A stretch of DNA of 64,000 bases from NCBI GenBank assembly GCA_023853785.1, contig JAJIRX010000718.1, forward strand, positions 62,001 to 126,000. The letters are read 5' to 3'. The DNA is from Psilocybe azurescens. Taxonomy: Eukaryota > Basidiomycota > Agaricomycetes > Agaricales > Agrocybaceae. A program made the position numbers and the translations under genes. Shown one piece after another: positions 1 to 10,208 of this stretch (positions within the stretch are counted from its first letter, which is position 1; every line of letters begins with the position of its first letter). The notes beneath the pieces were generated by a model. It saw nothing but the letters and a program-made list of their open reading frames with translations, searched no databases and was not told the DNA's origin.

Positions 1-1331
1 ATACTTCGGGAACGGTTTTGGACCTTTCCCTGCCATATGAATCAAGACCTTCCGAGAGTCGACGACCAGATTTCGCAAATGCAACTGATAGCTGTAAGAA
101 TGTGGTCACGGTTGCACATTGCGCGCAGGTTGGGTCGGAGCATAAGATAACGCTCTCGTCAGGGTTTGCGCTCAATATTGAAGATAGTAAATCAAAGGGC
201 GAAACAATTATCATAACATGTGCTCATACATTGGAGGAGGTGAGTTGCACGGCTTAATTAGCACCATGGTGTCTTATCATGGAGGAATGGATAGATTCGA
301 CAGTCACCGTTGTTGGCGTCTGCTTCTGCAACATCGAAGAAGTACACAGGTTCATTTATTGTTACTGGATCTGGCCCCTCAGTTGAAGTGTACCCCGTTT
401 CTCGAGTTGTTTCGGCACTTCCTCGATCGGATTTGATTCTGCTGTCTTGTCCACTGCCCGTTGATGCGATAAATAGCTTGCCTATTTCTCCTTATCCGGC
501 TCATAAAGACACGGCTATTCGAGCGCACTTCGTAGCGCAGGAGAAACCAGATGATAGCGGATGGATGCCATGGATTGGAGGGACTTGGGGTAAGTGGCAT
601 CATGGAAAGGTTCTGGGATATCGCGACTTTGCAGGACGCGAAACGGAGGTGAGTGCCACTGGTGCTGGACTTGTGAGGACAAAGTAAGACGAATAGAATA
701 GCCCGGCACTTATGATGCACTGTCGCATTTGCTCTTTACTCCTCTTCCGACGGCTGGGTCGAGCGGTGGTCCTATTGTTGATGAAGAAAGTGGGGCGGTC
801 ATTGGTGTGATGCTTGGGACAAGGATGGACAACCGCGTTGAAGGTGTGAGGGGTGGGGAGTGCCCTCAGAATCTGTGACAGAAGTGACTATCGTGACTGC
901 GGGAGCGGCGATAGTTTCGTTCTGCCACACGGATAAAGGTTTGGGTAGTGAAGCTTTAGCTGGTATAGACAGGTATAAGAGCTGGTTATTCACTGGGGAT
1001 TGTAGCTACTACACGGTCTGTATTTATACTGTAGAGGAGAGGTCTAGAACTAGGTAAAAGGGTTTGTGGCTGAGGATAATAAATAGGGTATCTAGTAAAG
1101 GAAGGTTTCAGGGATAAGAGACGAAGTCATGTGTTAGGGGACGAAACGGAGTGGAGTCGAAACGATAAGATTAAAGAGATAGATAATCAGTAAGCAAGGA
1201 ATGTACCGGATCGTCACAGAATCAGTCTTTGAGGTAAGTAAAAGCCTACATGTTACTTATTGCTCAAGTCTCTGAATTGGTTGTGACTTTCACAGATGTT
1301 TAGTCTGCCTGGTTTAGAAAGCAAAAAGTAG
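1..1331 (+). CDS. Trypsin-like serine peptidase, 5' partial, interrupted
   Basis: The reading frame is already open at base 1, so the N-terminus lies outside the window. Exons are about 1-239, 295-648 and 702-873, with a last exon at about 1285-1331. The chymotrypsin/DegP-like triad is visible: His in TCAHTLEE (near 225), Asp in RSDLILLSC (near 435) and Ser in GSSGGPIVDEE (near 760). After the Ser, the fungal-type tail RGWGVPSE is readable only after a one-base frame change in the G run at 850-858, and the expected continuation SVFE/MFSLPGLESKK appears about 350 bp later (1222-1331). The sequence between is flanked by a 7-bp direct repeat and does not splice in frame. No signal peptide can be judged. 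Family assignment is firm; the substrate is unknown. The gene is either interrupted or misassembled at its 3' end. Confidence 0.75.
874..1223. mobile_element. Possible 350-bp insertion with 7-bp target duplication
   Basis: The 7-mer CAGAATC occurs at 867-873 and again at 1217-1223. Removing one copy plus the DNA between gives GTG CCC TCA GAA TCA GTC TTT GAG, which reads VPSESVFE and joins the two halves of the peptidase tail exactly. The segment has no ORF of note and no clear terminal inverted repeats, and no GT-AG pair I tried restores the frame. It could be a small non-autonomous element or an introner-like sequence. An ordinary long intron plus an indel is the alternative. Confidence 0.4.
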
Positions 1332-1512
1332 TTAGAGACTGAGGTAATACTAATAGTTATCGGAAGTGGCAAGCTACAGTAAAATATTTTTTAAGGACAA
1401 GACTCGGGAAAATGCCTCAAGGTGACTGGGGTCCCATGAATTAGCAATTGACCAATGGCAGAAATGCGTGACGCTTAAAGGCCTCATCACATCAAAAACG
1501 ACGCAGTCACTC

Positions 1513-1519
1513 TATAAAA
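1513..1519 (+). promoter_or_regulatory. TATA box with pyrimidine-rich leader
   Basis: TATAAAA at 1513-1519 is followed from about 1540 by a long C/T-rich tract, the typical arrangement of a strong filamentous-fungal core promoter. No convincing protein-coding gene follows, so the transcript, if any, is unknown. Confidence 0.4.
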
Positions 1520-2127
1520 GCCTCAACCATATAACTCCACCACTTTCTTTCCTCCCCCTCATCCTTCTTTCTTCATTCCCTTTCCATTCCCGTCCTATTT
1601 CTCCTTCTTCCCTCCACAGTCATCTTTTCGATGTACTATTTCTCGTCCTCTCATACTCTGGAAACCTCTCAACGCTTGGACTACATTGGTATATCAACCT
1701 ATATACCGTCGTGCATTACTTGACTCTTCAAAGGTCCGATTCTACCCTTTATCCATGTCCCTCCTGGTCAACACTATTATAACAGTATAATGACCTTCCT
1801 TCGCCTCTCCTCACGTTCGCAATGCTACCATGGCAGTCCTACTCACTGTCGATGAATGCTATGCCTATGGTTCACTTTGCTCGTCACCCGATTTCCGAAC
1901 ACCTAGTTCCATCTCACTGACAATAGTTTTCCGGTATCGGCCGTATGACTCCCTCATGCTGACCAACTGGCCAACCTTTGTCATTCCATCATGGTCATCA
2001 AGGGTCCAACATCACGCCTGTTGTCTTGTTTCTCGCTGTCATCGACAATCATGATGCGAATCGTCGCTCGACGCATGTGCCATACGACCCATGTATCTTT
2101 TCTCACGACAAGGTCACAGGTGGTCAA

Positions 2128-2177
2128 GTTCCCGAGTCAAAAGCTGACTCGGGAACTCTTGACTCTGACTCGGGAAC
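2128..2177. repeat. Hairpin plus repeated TGACTCGGGAAC element
   Basis: GTTCCCGAGTCA at 2128-2139 is the exact reverse complement of TGACTCGGGAAC at 2145-2156, giving a perfect 12-bp stem with a 5-nt loop. A second direct copy of TGACTCGGGAAC lies at 2166-2177. The core TGACTC matches the half-site bound by Gcn4/AP-1 type bZIP factors, but this is only a sequence match. Confidence 0.6.
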
Positions 2178-3791
2178 TGCTATGATGGAAAACCTGGTGG
2201 ACATGTAGAATTTTCGGAGAATTGGGCTTTCGCAGTGTGCGCGAACGGATTTGTATGCCTAACTCAGGGCATATAAGACTCGAGATTTTTTGCAAGAGGA
2301 TTCTGCTGGTATGTGAATTTATGCGTTAAATGTATGCTGATACCCCTGTTTTTGCGCTTGGATCTTTATTCACAGACAATTATCACTTCACGATTTGTGG
2401 TCTTTTCCTTGTATTATTGTGGTCCTAGAATCATAGTTGACAGCGCACGTTCGCCAAAAAATTTAGCGATCGGTTGGTCTCTGGATATATATATCGCCAA
2501 GTATTCGATGTTCTTCGAGGGCCGCCCACCACACTTTTTTCACTAGATTTTACCGCAGCCCCATGGAGGTTGCCCGCATAATCTCTTTGTCTACGTGCAA
2601 GCTTGCCAGCCTGCTATCTTCGAAATATCTACTTTTGTTTTCCGCCTTCTGTATACTTCAGTACTTGTCTGTCACCGAATACATCACCCAAATTATTTTT
2701 AAGATGCAGACTGAGCAAGCAAGCAAATCAACTTCCTGCTGTGACAATTTCTTATGATCAGCTTCAGAGCGAGTACACCGTCTTTAAGTTATGCAGGTAT
2801 ACTATGCACTCTTATGCACCCCTCGGACACCGCTGAGCTCTAATGCCACTAAGTTTATACAAGCCGCACCTCGCTAACGCTACGATAGCTTGTTGTATGC
2901 CCACGAACACACTGAAAATTTAGACGGCTAAAGCACCGTAGAGACAAAAAGAGAAAGATCCCAACTGGTGTACGTACATAAGAGGAACAGAACAAATATG
3001 TATATACGAAATGGGGACATCTCGAGAATATATAGGTGATATCCTGGTTTGCGCTCTAGGCTCCTGGCTCTCCGACTCAGCATTTTATGAAAGGTGTATA
3101 TCACTCGTCCTGGGCTGACAGGGCTGTTGACCTGTAGCACACGAAATGATTTTATGCGGTCGGAGGTCACTTGGTGATTTGAACTGTTATCGGGAGAAGA
3201 TTGCCTAACAAAAACATCCCGGTACAGTTGGATAACTACCAGTAACTATGACTATAATTTAGTTTTAGTCACTAACTGCCCACCATAACATGACAGACAT
3301 TACAGAATGACCACGGTGTTTCTCTCGTTGCTTCAACCACGTTAATGCGTGTAATTGGTTCGAAAAGGCAATGGCAAGGCGTTGTGTGTCCATTCTAATA
3401 CATTGAATGCCCTTGAATAGAATAGATCTCTATTCAACGAAAGTCGGAATATAGTACATACCGCACGATTTTAGGTGAATTAGCTGATATTGGGCATTCC
3501 TGGTCAAGAGGCGACGGATTGACTGAGTCCCCGGTCATCCAAGCTGATTAGTTCACCTTTTCCAAACAATAAGCTGCTACACTGAAGACGGAGACAACAA
3601 AAAGAGGGAATTGGAGGTTTTGGTGACTTCATATACCTAATCGGGAAGCTGACCAATCACGTTTTATGGCTCACACTTAGGTTGGTGGAACACTGGAACA
3701 GCGGCAGCAAGGCTTGACTCTTGCACAGTACATTCTTCCGACTTTCAGGATCACCATTTTTTGCTCGGATTTCTATATCTCATTATATCCT

Positions 3792-6700
3792 ATGGTCCTC
3801 GATCCAGAATCCGCCTCTCATCTCAAACCATGGCTAGTCAGGACCCTTGAACCCATGTTCGTTTATTTATTGTTTGATTTTTGCTGTTCCTTACTAAATC
3901 CATACGTCCTTTCATTTAGATGCGATGCGGAGCCAGGAGCTTTGGCTGATTATATTCTTGCTTTATTGCAACATAATGTCCCCGAAAACGAGATGCGAGA
4001 AGAGCTTGCTGCACAGCTCGACGAATTTCTAGAAAAAGGTCAGTCTGGGTTGCTCAAACGAACAGCAAAGAGATGGCTTTATATTCTTACTGTTTTCCAA
4101 GCAGAATGCAGCTCGTTTGTCGACACGCTGTTTACTGTCATCCGAACAAAATCGTATATGCCCTATAGTGCTATTTCGTCATCCCCAAAACCACTTGATA
4201 GTGGAATCCCAATCCCACTAGACGCCCTGCTGCCGTCTCCTTCAGAAAGAATACGCAAGCGGAGTACGGCCGACGACGAGCGGGATGGGAGACCGCCTGC
4301 TAAGGGCCCACGGCTAAATACCGATGGCCAGTTCTCGCGGTATGGCAATGGAGGAGGAGATGGCCGTATGGGTCCTCAGTCCTCCGGAGGGTGGGGCCGC
4401 CCGCAAGTCGATAGGTTCGGCAACGGGGGATGGGGATGGGCATAGGGGATATCCTGGGCAGATGGTTGCAATGGGTATGAACGGGATGAATGGCATGAAC
4501 GGTATGGGGCTCATGAACGGCAGGAGACCACAGGGATACCAACCACCAGATCAAAAGCGAGGCGTGTGTCGAGATTATCACAGTGTGTTACTTTTCTTTC
4601 TGGTATACATCTTCATTTCACTTATATCATATGGCTAGATAATGGCTACTGTGCGCGTGGCGCGACGTGCAAATACAGTCACGGAGACGATGCTGTCGTC
4701 CCAGGACAATTGTTCCCTGGTGTTGGTATGCCTTTCATGCCCATGTTCCCCGGCAGCGCCAGTGGCATGCCCTTCATGCAAGGTGCTGCCTACGACCCAC
4801 ATGAAGCGAGGATGGATATGCGGCCGATGGGCGGGCGTCAGCAACACCAGCGGGCACCTTTATTGCCCAGAATACAGCAGGAAGATGGAAGCAGGGTGGT
4901 TCATCCCATGAACGCGTCGGGAGAGCTTCCTGTGATACAGGATCTAACACCTGTTGTCCCTCCTGATGTGCCGCCCACTGAACCTCTACCTCACGGGGAC
5001 ATTGACATGCAGCAGGCAAATGATCAAACCCCACCAATTAACTTGCCTCATCTCGGAGGTGGGTATAACCCCATGATGGCTACCATGAATGGGCAGTATC
5101 AGTCAAATATAGGCATGGATGTAGATAATGGCGCGCATATGCCCGGTATGCGTCCACCGACACTGGGCCGTGGCCAAGGGCAATACCGAGGTGGTAGAGG
5201 TGGGCCGGGCGGAAGAGGACGAGGAACCTTTGGGGGCGAAGTTCACAATTTCCGCCCAGAAAAACGGAACGACAAAACACTGGTTGTCGAAAAGATTCCT
5301 GAAGACAAGCTGTCGCTAGAAGGCGTGAACGACTGGTTTAAGCGCTTTGGGACTGTGACGAACGTGGCGATCGATACTTCCAATGCGAAGGCGCTGGTGA
5401 GTTTTTCGAACCACGATGAGGCGCATGCTGCGTGGAAATCGGAGGATGCGGTGTTTGGGAATCGGTTTGTGAAGGTTTTCTGGCATCGTCCGATGGAGGG
5501 ACACGGACAGGTTGGACAGAGGATGTTGGCTGCATCTGCTCCGCTTGTTGCGAATATGGCTTCGAAATCGGCATCTCCCGCTCCTCAGCAGCCTGCAGCA
5601 TCTGGACCTGCTTCTACGTCAACGCCAGCTTCTGCCACAGCATCATCTACAACACTAACAACGGCGAGCGTCGCGCTGCGTAAAGCGTCTGTAACACCGG
5701 GAACTTCCTCGGTGGCGGCCTCTGCCATAGAAGAAAAACGGCAACTTCTTGAGCAGACGATAGCTGAGCAAAATGCGTTGATTGCTTCCTATTCCACCGC
5801 GCCTTCGGAAGAGAAAAAAAGGAATTATGGCGCGGTTGAGGAAGATTGATGAAGAAATGACCGCGTTGAAGGCGTCGATCGCTTCGTCTTTACCTTCGGC
5901 ATCGACGTCGGCTGGGTCGAGTAGTACTGCTGGTGCTTCTGCGAATATGGCGACCAAGAAGCCTGTGAATCCTACCACTGAGCGTGAAAAATTGGAACGT
6001 GAGCGGTTGGATAAGGAGTTGGATATGGGTAATGGTGCGGGTACGGGCGAACAGGCCGGGGAGAGTACGGAAAATCTGAAAGCAAAATTGGAGAAACTCA
6101 AGGCGGAGGCGCGTACTATCTTTCAAATGTTTTATTTCCTTTGATTCGTGACTTATGCGTGTATTTTATCTTACTCAGGCTGCGAGCTTAGGATTGGACT
6201 CCGCGTTACCTTCATCTTCAACGGCTTTTAGAGGGTATCGTGGACGGGGAAGGGGTGCTCCTCGGAGTTACTTCCGTGGGGCCGTTATGCGGGGTGGTCC
6301 TCCTCGTACAAGTATGAAGTTGGACAATCGTCCCAAGAAGTTGCTTGTGAAAGGCGTGCGTGAAGATAACTTTCAAGCGTTGAGGGATTGGTACGAGGTT
6401 CGTGGTCTTCCTTATTTTATACTTTGCTCTTGGATCGGCGTTTTCTAAATCTTTTTGTTGATTGGTTTAGACCACGGGTCAGCTGGAATCCATTGAGCCT
6501 TCTGACGGCGCTGGTAGGACATCGTACATTGTGTCGTTTAAATCAAGACCAGGGGCAGAAGCGGTAATTGCTATTTTTTTTTCTCCATTGCCGATCATAT
6601 TATTGATATATCTTCATGATGCAGGGGCTTGCGAAAGGTGCCAATATTCCTATAGTCGGGTCGGTTCAAATTTCGTGGTATACCGGAAAAGACGGTAACA

Positions 6701-6900
6701 CCAACATGACACCAACGCAGACGAGCAAAGTGCTTCCTAGCGAGCCTAGTGGTGGGACACCTACTGCGAGTCATAGCATCGAACACGACCACGATGCACC
6801 TCGGTCCCCTGAAACTCATGCGACTCATTTGCAGGAGGAAGAGATCGTTGCCAGTGGGTGGGGAGGAGGGGACGACGAAGATGGCATGGGTCTGCTGTAG
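3792..6900 (+). CDS. rmn1: RBM26/RBM27-like RNA-binding protein (Rmn1 type)
   Basis: The ATG at 3792 starts MVLDPESASHLKPWL. Splicing 3857-3919 and 4039-4104 gives a PWI-like N-terminal domain (LEPICDAEPGALADYILALL, then EFLEKECSSFVDTLF). A CCCH zinc finger of spacing C-x8-C-x5-C-x3-H follows, split by intron 4583-4638. Then come low-complexity Met/Gly/Asn and Arg-Gly-Gly segments, an RRM (KTLVVEKIPEDK to VKVFWHRP, 5276-5500), a Glu/Lys coiled coil and a second RRM-like domain (KKLLVKGVRED, from about 6330). Further introns are 6398-6470 and 6564-6624. This order matches human RBM26/27 and fission yeast Rmn1, which is linked to the MTREC/NURS nuclear RNA-surveillance complex; that role is inferred by family. 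The frame breaks at about 4407-4461 and at the A7 run 5814-5820, and the junction near 6112-6180 is unclear. Confidence 0.85.
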
Positions 6901-7385
6901 AAGGTGTTTGCGGTCATTCTATTCGATGTTTTCTTTCTCCTTTTCTTCAACTCAACTTCACCTCCCTTTTTCTTTTTTCTATGCAATACAATCTTTGTAA
7001 TACCTATTTTTTTTTCGAGGCGGCTTTCAATGTTTCACTTCCTGTGCGTCATGAACTTGACCACATTGCTGTCTTTTCCTTTTGAAGCAGCAGACTCTAC
7101 AATTTTGCAAAGTAAGTATAACTAAGGCTCTCAAGTGCGCAAGAGGTCTAAGAATTCTAGAAGCACAGACCAATGAATTACAAAACCAAGATGAAGTGCC
7201 AATGAAAATAACCATCCTATAGATCTCTTTCTTTCGAATATAAAACCAAAATAAGTAAAAAATCAGGGCAAAGTTAATCAGCAGAGTAGATCGAAATAAA
7301 ATCATCAGAATGCCCGTAGATAGATGGATGAGAGTGATGTGGATCAGATCCCGTTAGGATGTGTAGCAGATGGGACTACTAGCAT
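6901..7385. other. Convergent 3' region
   Basis: This holds the 3' ends of the RMN1-like gene (stop at 6900) and of the BCAT gene read from the other strand. It has T-rich tracts on the + side (6930-7020) suited to 3' end formation. No gene is seen. Confidence 0.5.
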
Positions 7386-9160
7386 TTAGAGGAGGATGCT
7401 CCAGTCGCTGGGGATTTTTCCGGTTTGACGGCCAACCAATTCGGCCCAGATGTGGCGTGAAAGAGGGCCCATACCGTCTTCGCCAACTGGGATGTGGACG
7501 TCTTCACCCAAGTAGCCGATGCGGTTTACGGGGCTGATGATAGCGGCAGTACCTATTTGAATCGAAAATTAGAGAATTCAAATATGTTTGGGAGTATGAC
7601 CATAATTCTAGGAAAGAGAAGCGAAGAAGAAACGTTAACGTACCGGCACCGAAGAGCTCTGCGAGTCTTCCAGACTCAGAAGCTTCCTTGACTTCGGACA
7701 TCGTCACGGGGCGCTCTGAGACTGTGAGGTCCTTGGGGAGGCCTGGAACGGGTTTGGCGCCTGATGCGTGCTCGCGGGCGAGTGTAAGGACGGAGTCGCG
7801 TGTGATACCTGGGAGAATCATGCCGTCAAGGGGAGGTGTGACGAGCTCATAGCCTGGGGATGAGTGGTCGGAGGAAAATTCAAGTCAGAATGAGGAAGTT
7901 ATGTGGATGAGGAAGTCCGAATTGTTTACCTCCTCCTTCTTTGTGGAACGCGACAAACATATTCATGGTGCCGACTTCTGTGAGGTAATGCTCGGGACCG
8001 TGAAGCCAGAGATTCTGGGCATATCCTTTGTCAGCGGCGTGTTTCTGGGGTAGGATGCCAGGGGCGTAGTTGACACCGAGCTTAAATGCACCGGTTCCTA
8101 TTCCATAGTGGGTCTTAATATTTGCTTTGGCTTTGTCAATAATCAGGTAAGGGGCGTACCACCAGGAGCGGCTCGGACGTATTCTGTGGTACCGTAGAGT
8201 GCAATGGGCTTAAAGCCAGTGGGGTAATACAAGCCGACGGGACTGAGGATAACGAAAAGAAGCGCCTCATTAGGAGGGCTGACGCCGATAGCCTTTTGAG
8301 TGCCAACTGTGAATTGAATTTAGCTGGTATTTATGGACTTGATGGTATGAAGCAAGCCTCACTGAGGGTAGGTCGCACATAGAGACTGTGTCCTGGCTCC
8401 GAGGGAATCCAGTGCTTGTCCATGCGGATGAGTTCTTTGATGAGTTCGAGCAGCGCAACACCGTCAAAGGTCTATCGAGTTTGACATCCTTAAGTACAAG
8501 CCGAATAGCAGAAACTAGAGGTGACATACGGGTAGGGCAATACGGTGTGCGCTGGTATTCATTCGTTTCATGTTCATATCGGGTCTGAACATTCTGACGC
8601 GTCCTTCAGGGTCTGTGTAGGCCTTCATTCCCTCGAATATGGTTTGTGCGTAGTGTAGCACGGTGGAACTGGGTTCCATGGCAAGTGGGCCGTCTAGGGA
8701 ATGCTGTGAGATGGGTGCATTGATAGATCCGGAGTGTAATTAAATAAACCGACATGGTTGAATCTGGGGTGCACCCCATCCTGATTCTTGTGTCCATGGA
8801 ATGGTAAGCATATGGTCAGTCTGAACGTAAGAAGCTCAATATTGTTGGTATATTTCGGCAAACAAGCATCGACTCACAAATGTATGTCCGAATTTCAAGG
8901 CTGAGGATTCTGGCAAAGTTTTAGGTTTGCCAGTTCGTGTAATTTGGAGCTTTGAAGGCTGGTCTATGTTTTAGGAAGGAGAATATGAAGACAAAATGCA
9001 GTAGACGCACGTCGATATCGGCCAAGCCTCCATTAGCAGAGAGTGAGCTCAACGCTCTGAGAGAGATAGGTGCATTCCTCCGTGATAGTGTTCTTAATGT
9101 CGTAGGGTGAAATTGAGAGACATTCGATGTGCGTAATGCACGAGAGAAGGCCGATGACAT
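7386..9160 (-). CDS. BAT1: Branched-chain amino acid aminotransferase, mitochondrial type
   Basis: This PLP-dependent fold-type IV transaminase converts Leu, Ile and Val and their 2-oxo acids. The start at 9160 gives an Arg/Ser-rich, acid-poor leader ([13 protein letters not shown], then [17 protein letters not shown]) that looks like a mitochondrial presequence. Downstream are [30 protein letters not shown], the [14 protein letters not shown] segment with the PLP-binding Lys, [13 protein letters not shown], and GIIRD-type sequence in [12 protein letters not shown]. The end is SDWSILL followed by the stop at 7386-7388. At least five short introns are present. An upstream in-frame extension to 9229 lacks an ATG. 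The frame is intact throughout. Pathway: valine, leucine and isoleucine synthesis or breakdown. The matrix location is inferred from the leader. Confidence 0.93.
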
Positions 9161-9207
9161 GGTCCTAGATAATGTGAGAGAGCAAGAAGATCCGAGTTGG
9201 GTTCGAA

Positions 9208-9221
9208 CAGGTTCGAACCTG
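9208..9221. repeat. 14-bp palindrome with overlapping GTTCGAAC repeat
   Basis: GTTCGAAC is repeated at 9201-9208 and 9211-9218, and CAGGTTCGAACCTG is a perfect palindrome. It resembles a tRNA T-arm (GGTTCGAAC) but no 5-bp T-stem or other tRNA arm can be drawn around it. A binding site in the BCAT promoter is possible. Confidence 0.45.
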
Positions 9222-9982
9222 CTTGACAATTGACTATTTCTTTCGGAGCAACTATTCGCATCCGGATCGGCTTTCTATGCCGAACAACGGGGATGCTATC
9301 TCCCAACTTCCTCTATAACTTTCAATCCTTAGCCCACATAGTCACTAATTCAGAGTGTCTCTATTGTATGAAAGCAGCTCATTCTCCGTGTACGCTGAGT
9401 CAAGTTCAGCCAGTTACATTTCTATCAAGGCTCTGGTGCTGCCCGAGTGCTTTTGGTCGAACGCATACCCATTGTAGATCCATCAACACAATATGCCGCC
9501 ATGACTCCAGCATAGGGAGAATGAGCATTAAGCCAATGCAAGCTTTTCAAATGATAGTTCTTGTCTACGAACATGATGTAATGTGTCTGTATGGGGTCTA
9601 TATACAGCATTGATCAGACGTTTCTGTGGTCGCGGGTGATCACTGACGCTTCTCCATAATCCGACTGCTTGGCTATAATGTGAGGTTGAAAGGAGATGCA
9701 GTTTCGAACGCTCTTCAGAGATTACGTGCCTCAGTAATGCTTGTTAATGAACAGTATCCGATGGTGTTGCTTCGCTTCCGACGAACAATGCAACTGTGGT
9801 ATAAACCAGAGCAATTGCCAATTCTTCGAAACATGGCACCTTCTTGGAATCATTTAGGTACAGTTGTGTCTACGAGTGGCACAGAGTATAATGCATCCAT
9901 CACAAGTTCTGGAAGAGTTATAGTTTGGATGTATTTAAAGGATTGATGAGAGGGACCCAGCCCCTGTGAGAAGAAACGGACA

Positions 9983-9988
9983 CACGTG
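9983..9988. promoter_or_regulatory. CACGTG E-box upstream of coiled-coil gene
   Basis: A palindromic CACGTG core, recognised by bHLH factors such as Cbf1 in other fungi, lies about 220 bp before the ATG at 10209. Function is inferred from the motif only. Confidence 0.35.
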
Positions 9989-10208
9989 GAAAGGGATGAA
10001 AGATTTTTGGTGAGGACAGTATTACCTTGTTCTTAGACTCAGTTGTTCTGAGCTTCCAACAGGTTGTCTCTTGACAATATCGTCCAGTATACCCATTATC
10101 CTCTCGTACTGGCTACCTTTCTCCCTCTCTATTCACAGCAGGACTCTGGCCACCAGCAAATATCACCCTGGAATTCTCATTCTGTCCGTTTAATTCCATT
10201 CCTACGCC

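Larger units (their letters stand above)
1332..3791. other. Long non-coding stretch, no conserved gene
   Basis: No ORF here resembles a known family. The left part has a TATA-like box, a pyrimidine-rich leader and a few short ORFs (for example 1830-2054 and 1978-2208) that do not splice into a longer frame. The right part, about 2220-3791, is AT-rich and holds only short random ORFs; its end is the promoter of the RMN1-like gene. Confidence 0.5.
9161..10208. other. Divergent promoter region, BCAT / coiled-coil gene
   Basis: About 1 kb separates two divergent starts. A palindrome (CAGGTTCGAACCTG, 9208-9221) lies about 50 bp upstream of the BCAT ATG, and CACGTG lies at 9983-9988, about 220 bp upstream of the coiled-coil gene. 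The short frame at 9680-9946 begins with a non-ATG codon and has no visible similarity to anything; I do not call it. Confidence 0.5.

Noticed and set aside
5814..5820. A7 run as a programmed frameshift site in the RMN1-like gene
   Set aside because: Similar single-base breaks occur in many unrelated genes of the window, so a sequencing error is simpler than programmed frameshifting.
9195..9225. GGTTCGAAC resembling a tRNA B box
   Set aside because: The T-stem fails at the third pair on both strands and no cloverleaf fits. Kept only as a palindrome.
9680..9946. 88-residue + strand frame upstream of the coiled-coil gene
   Set aside because: It begins at a non-ATG codon, has no recognisable domain and lies in an expected promoter region.
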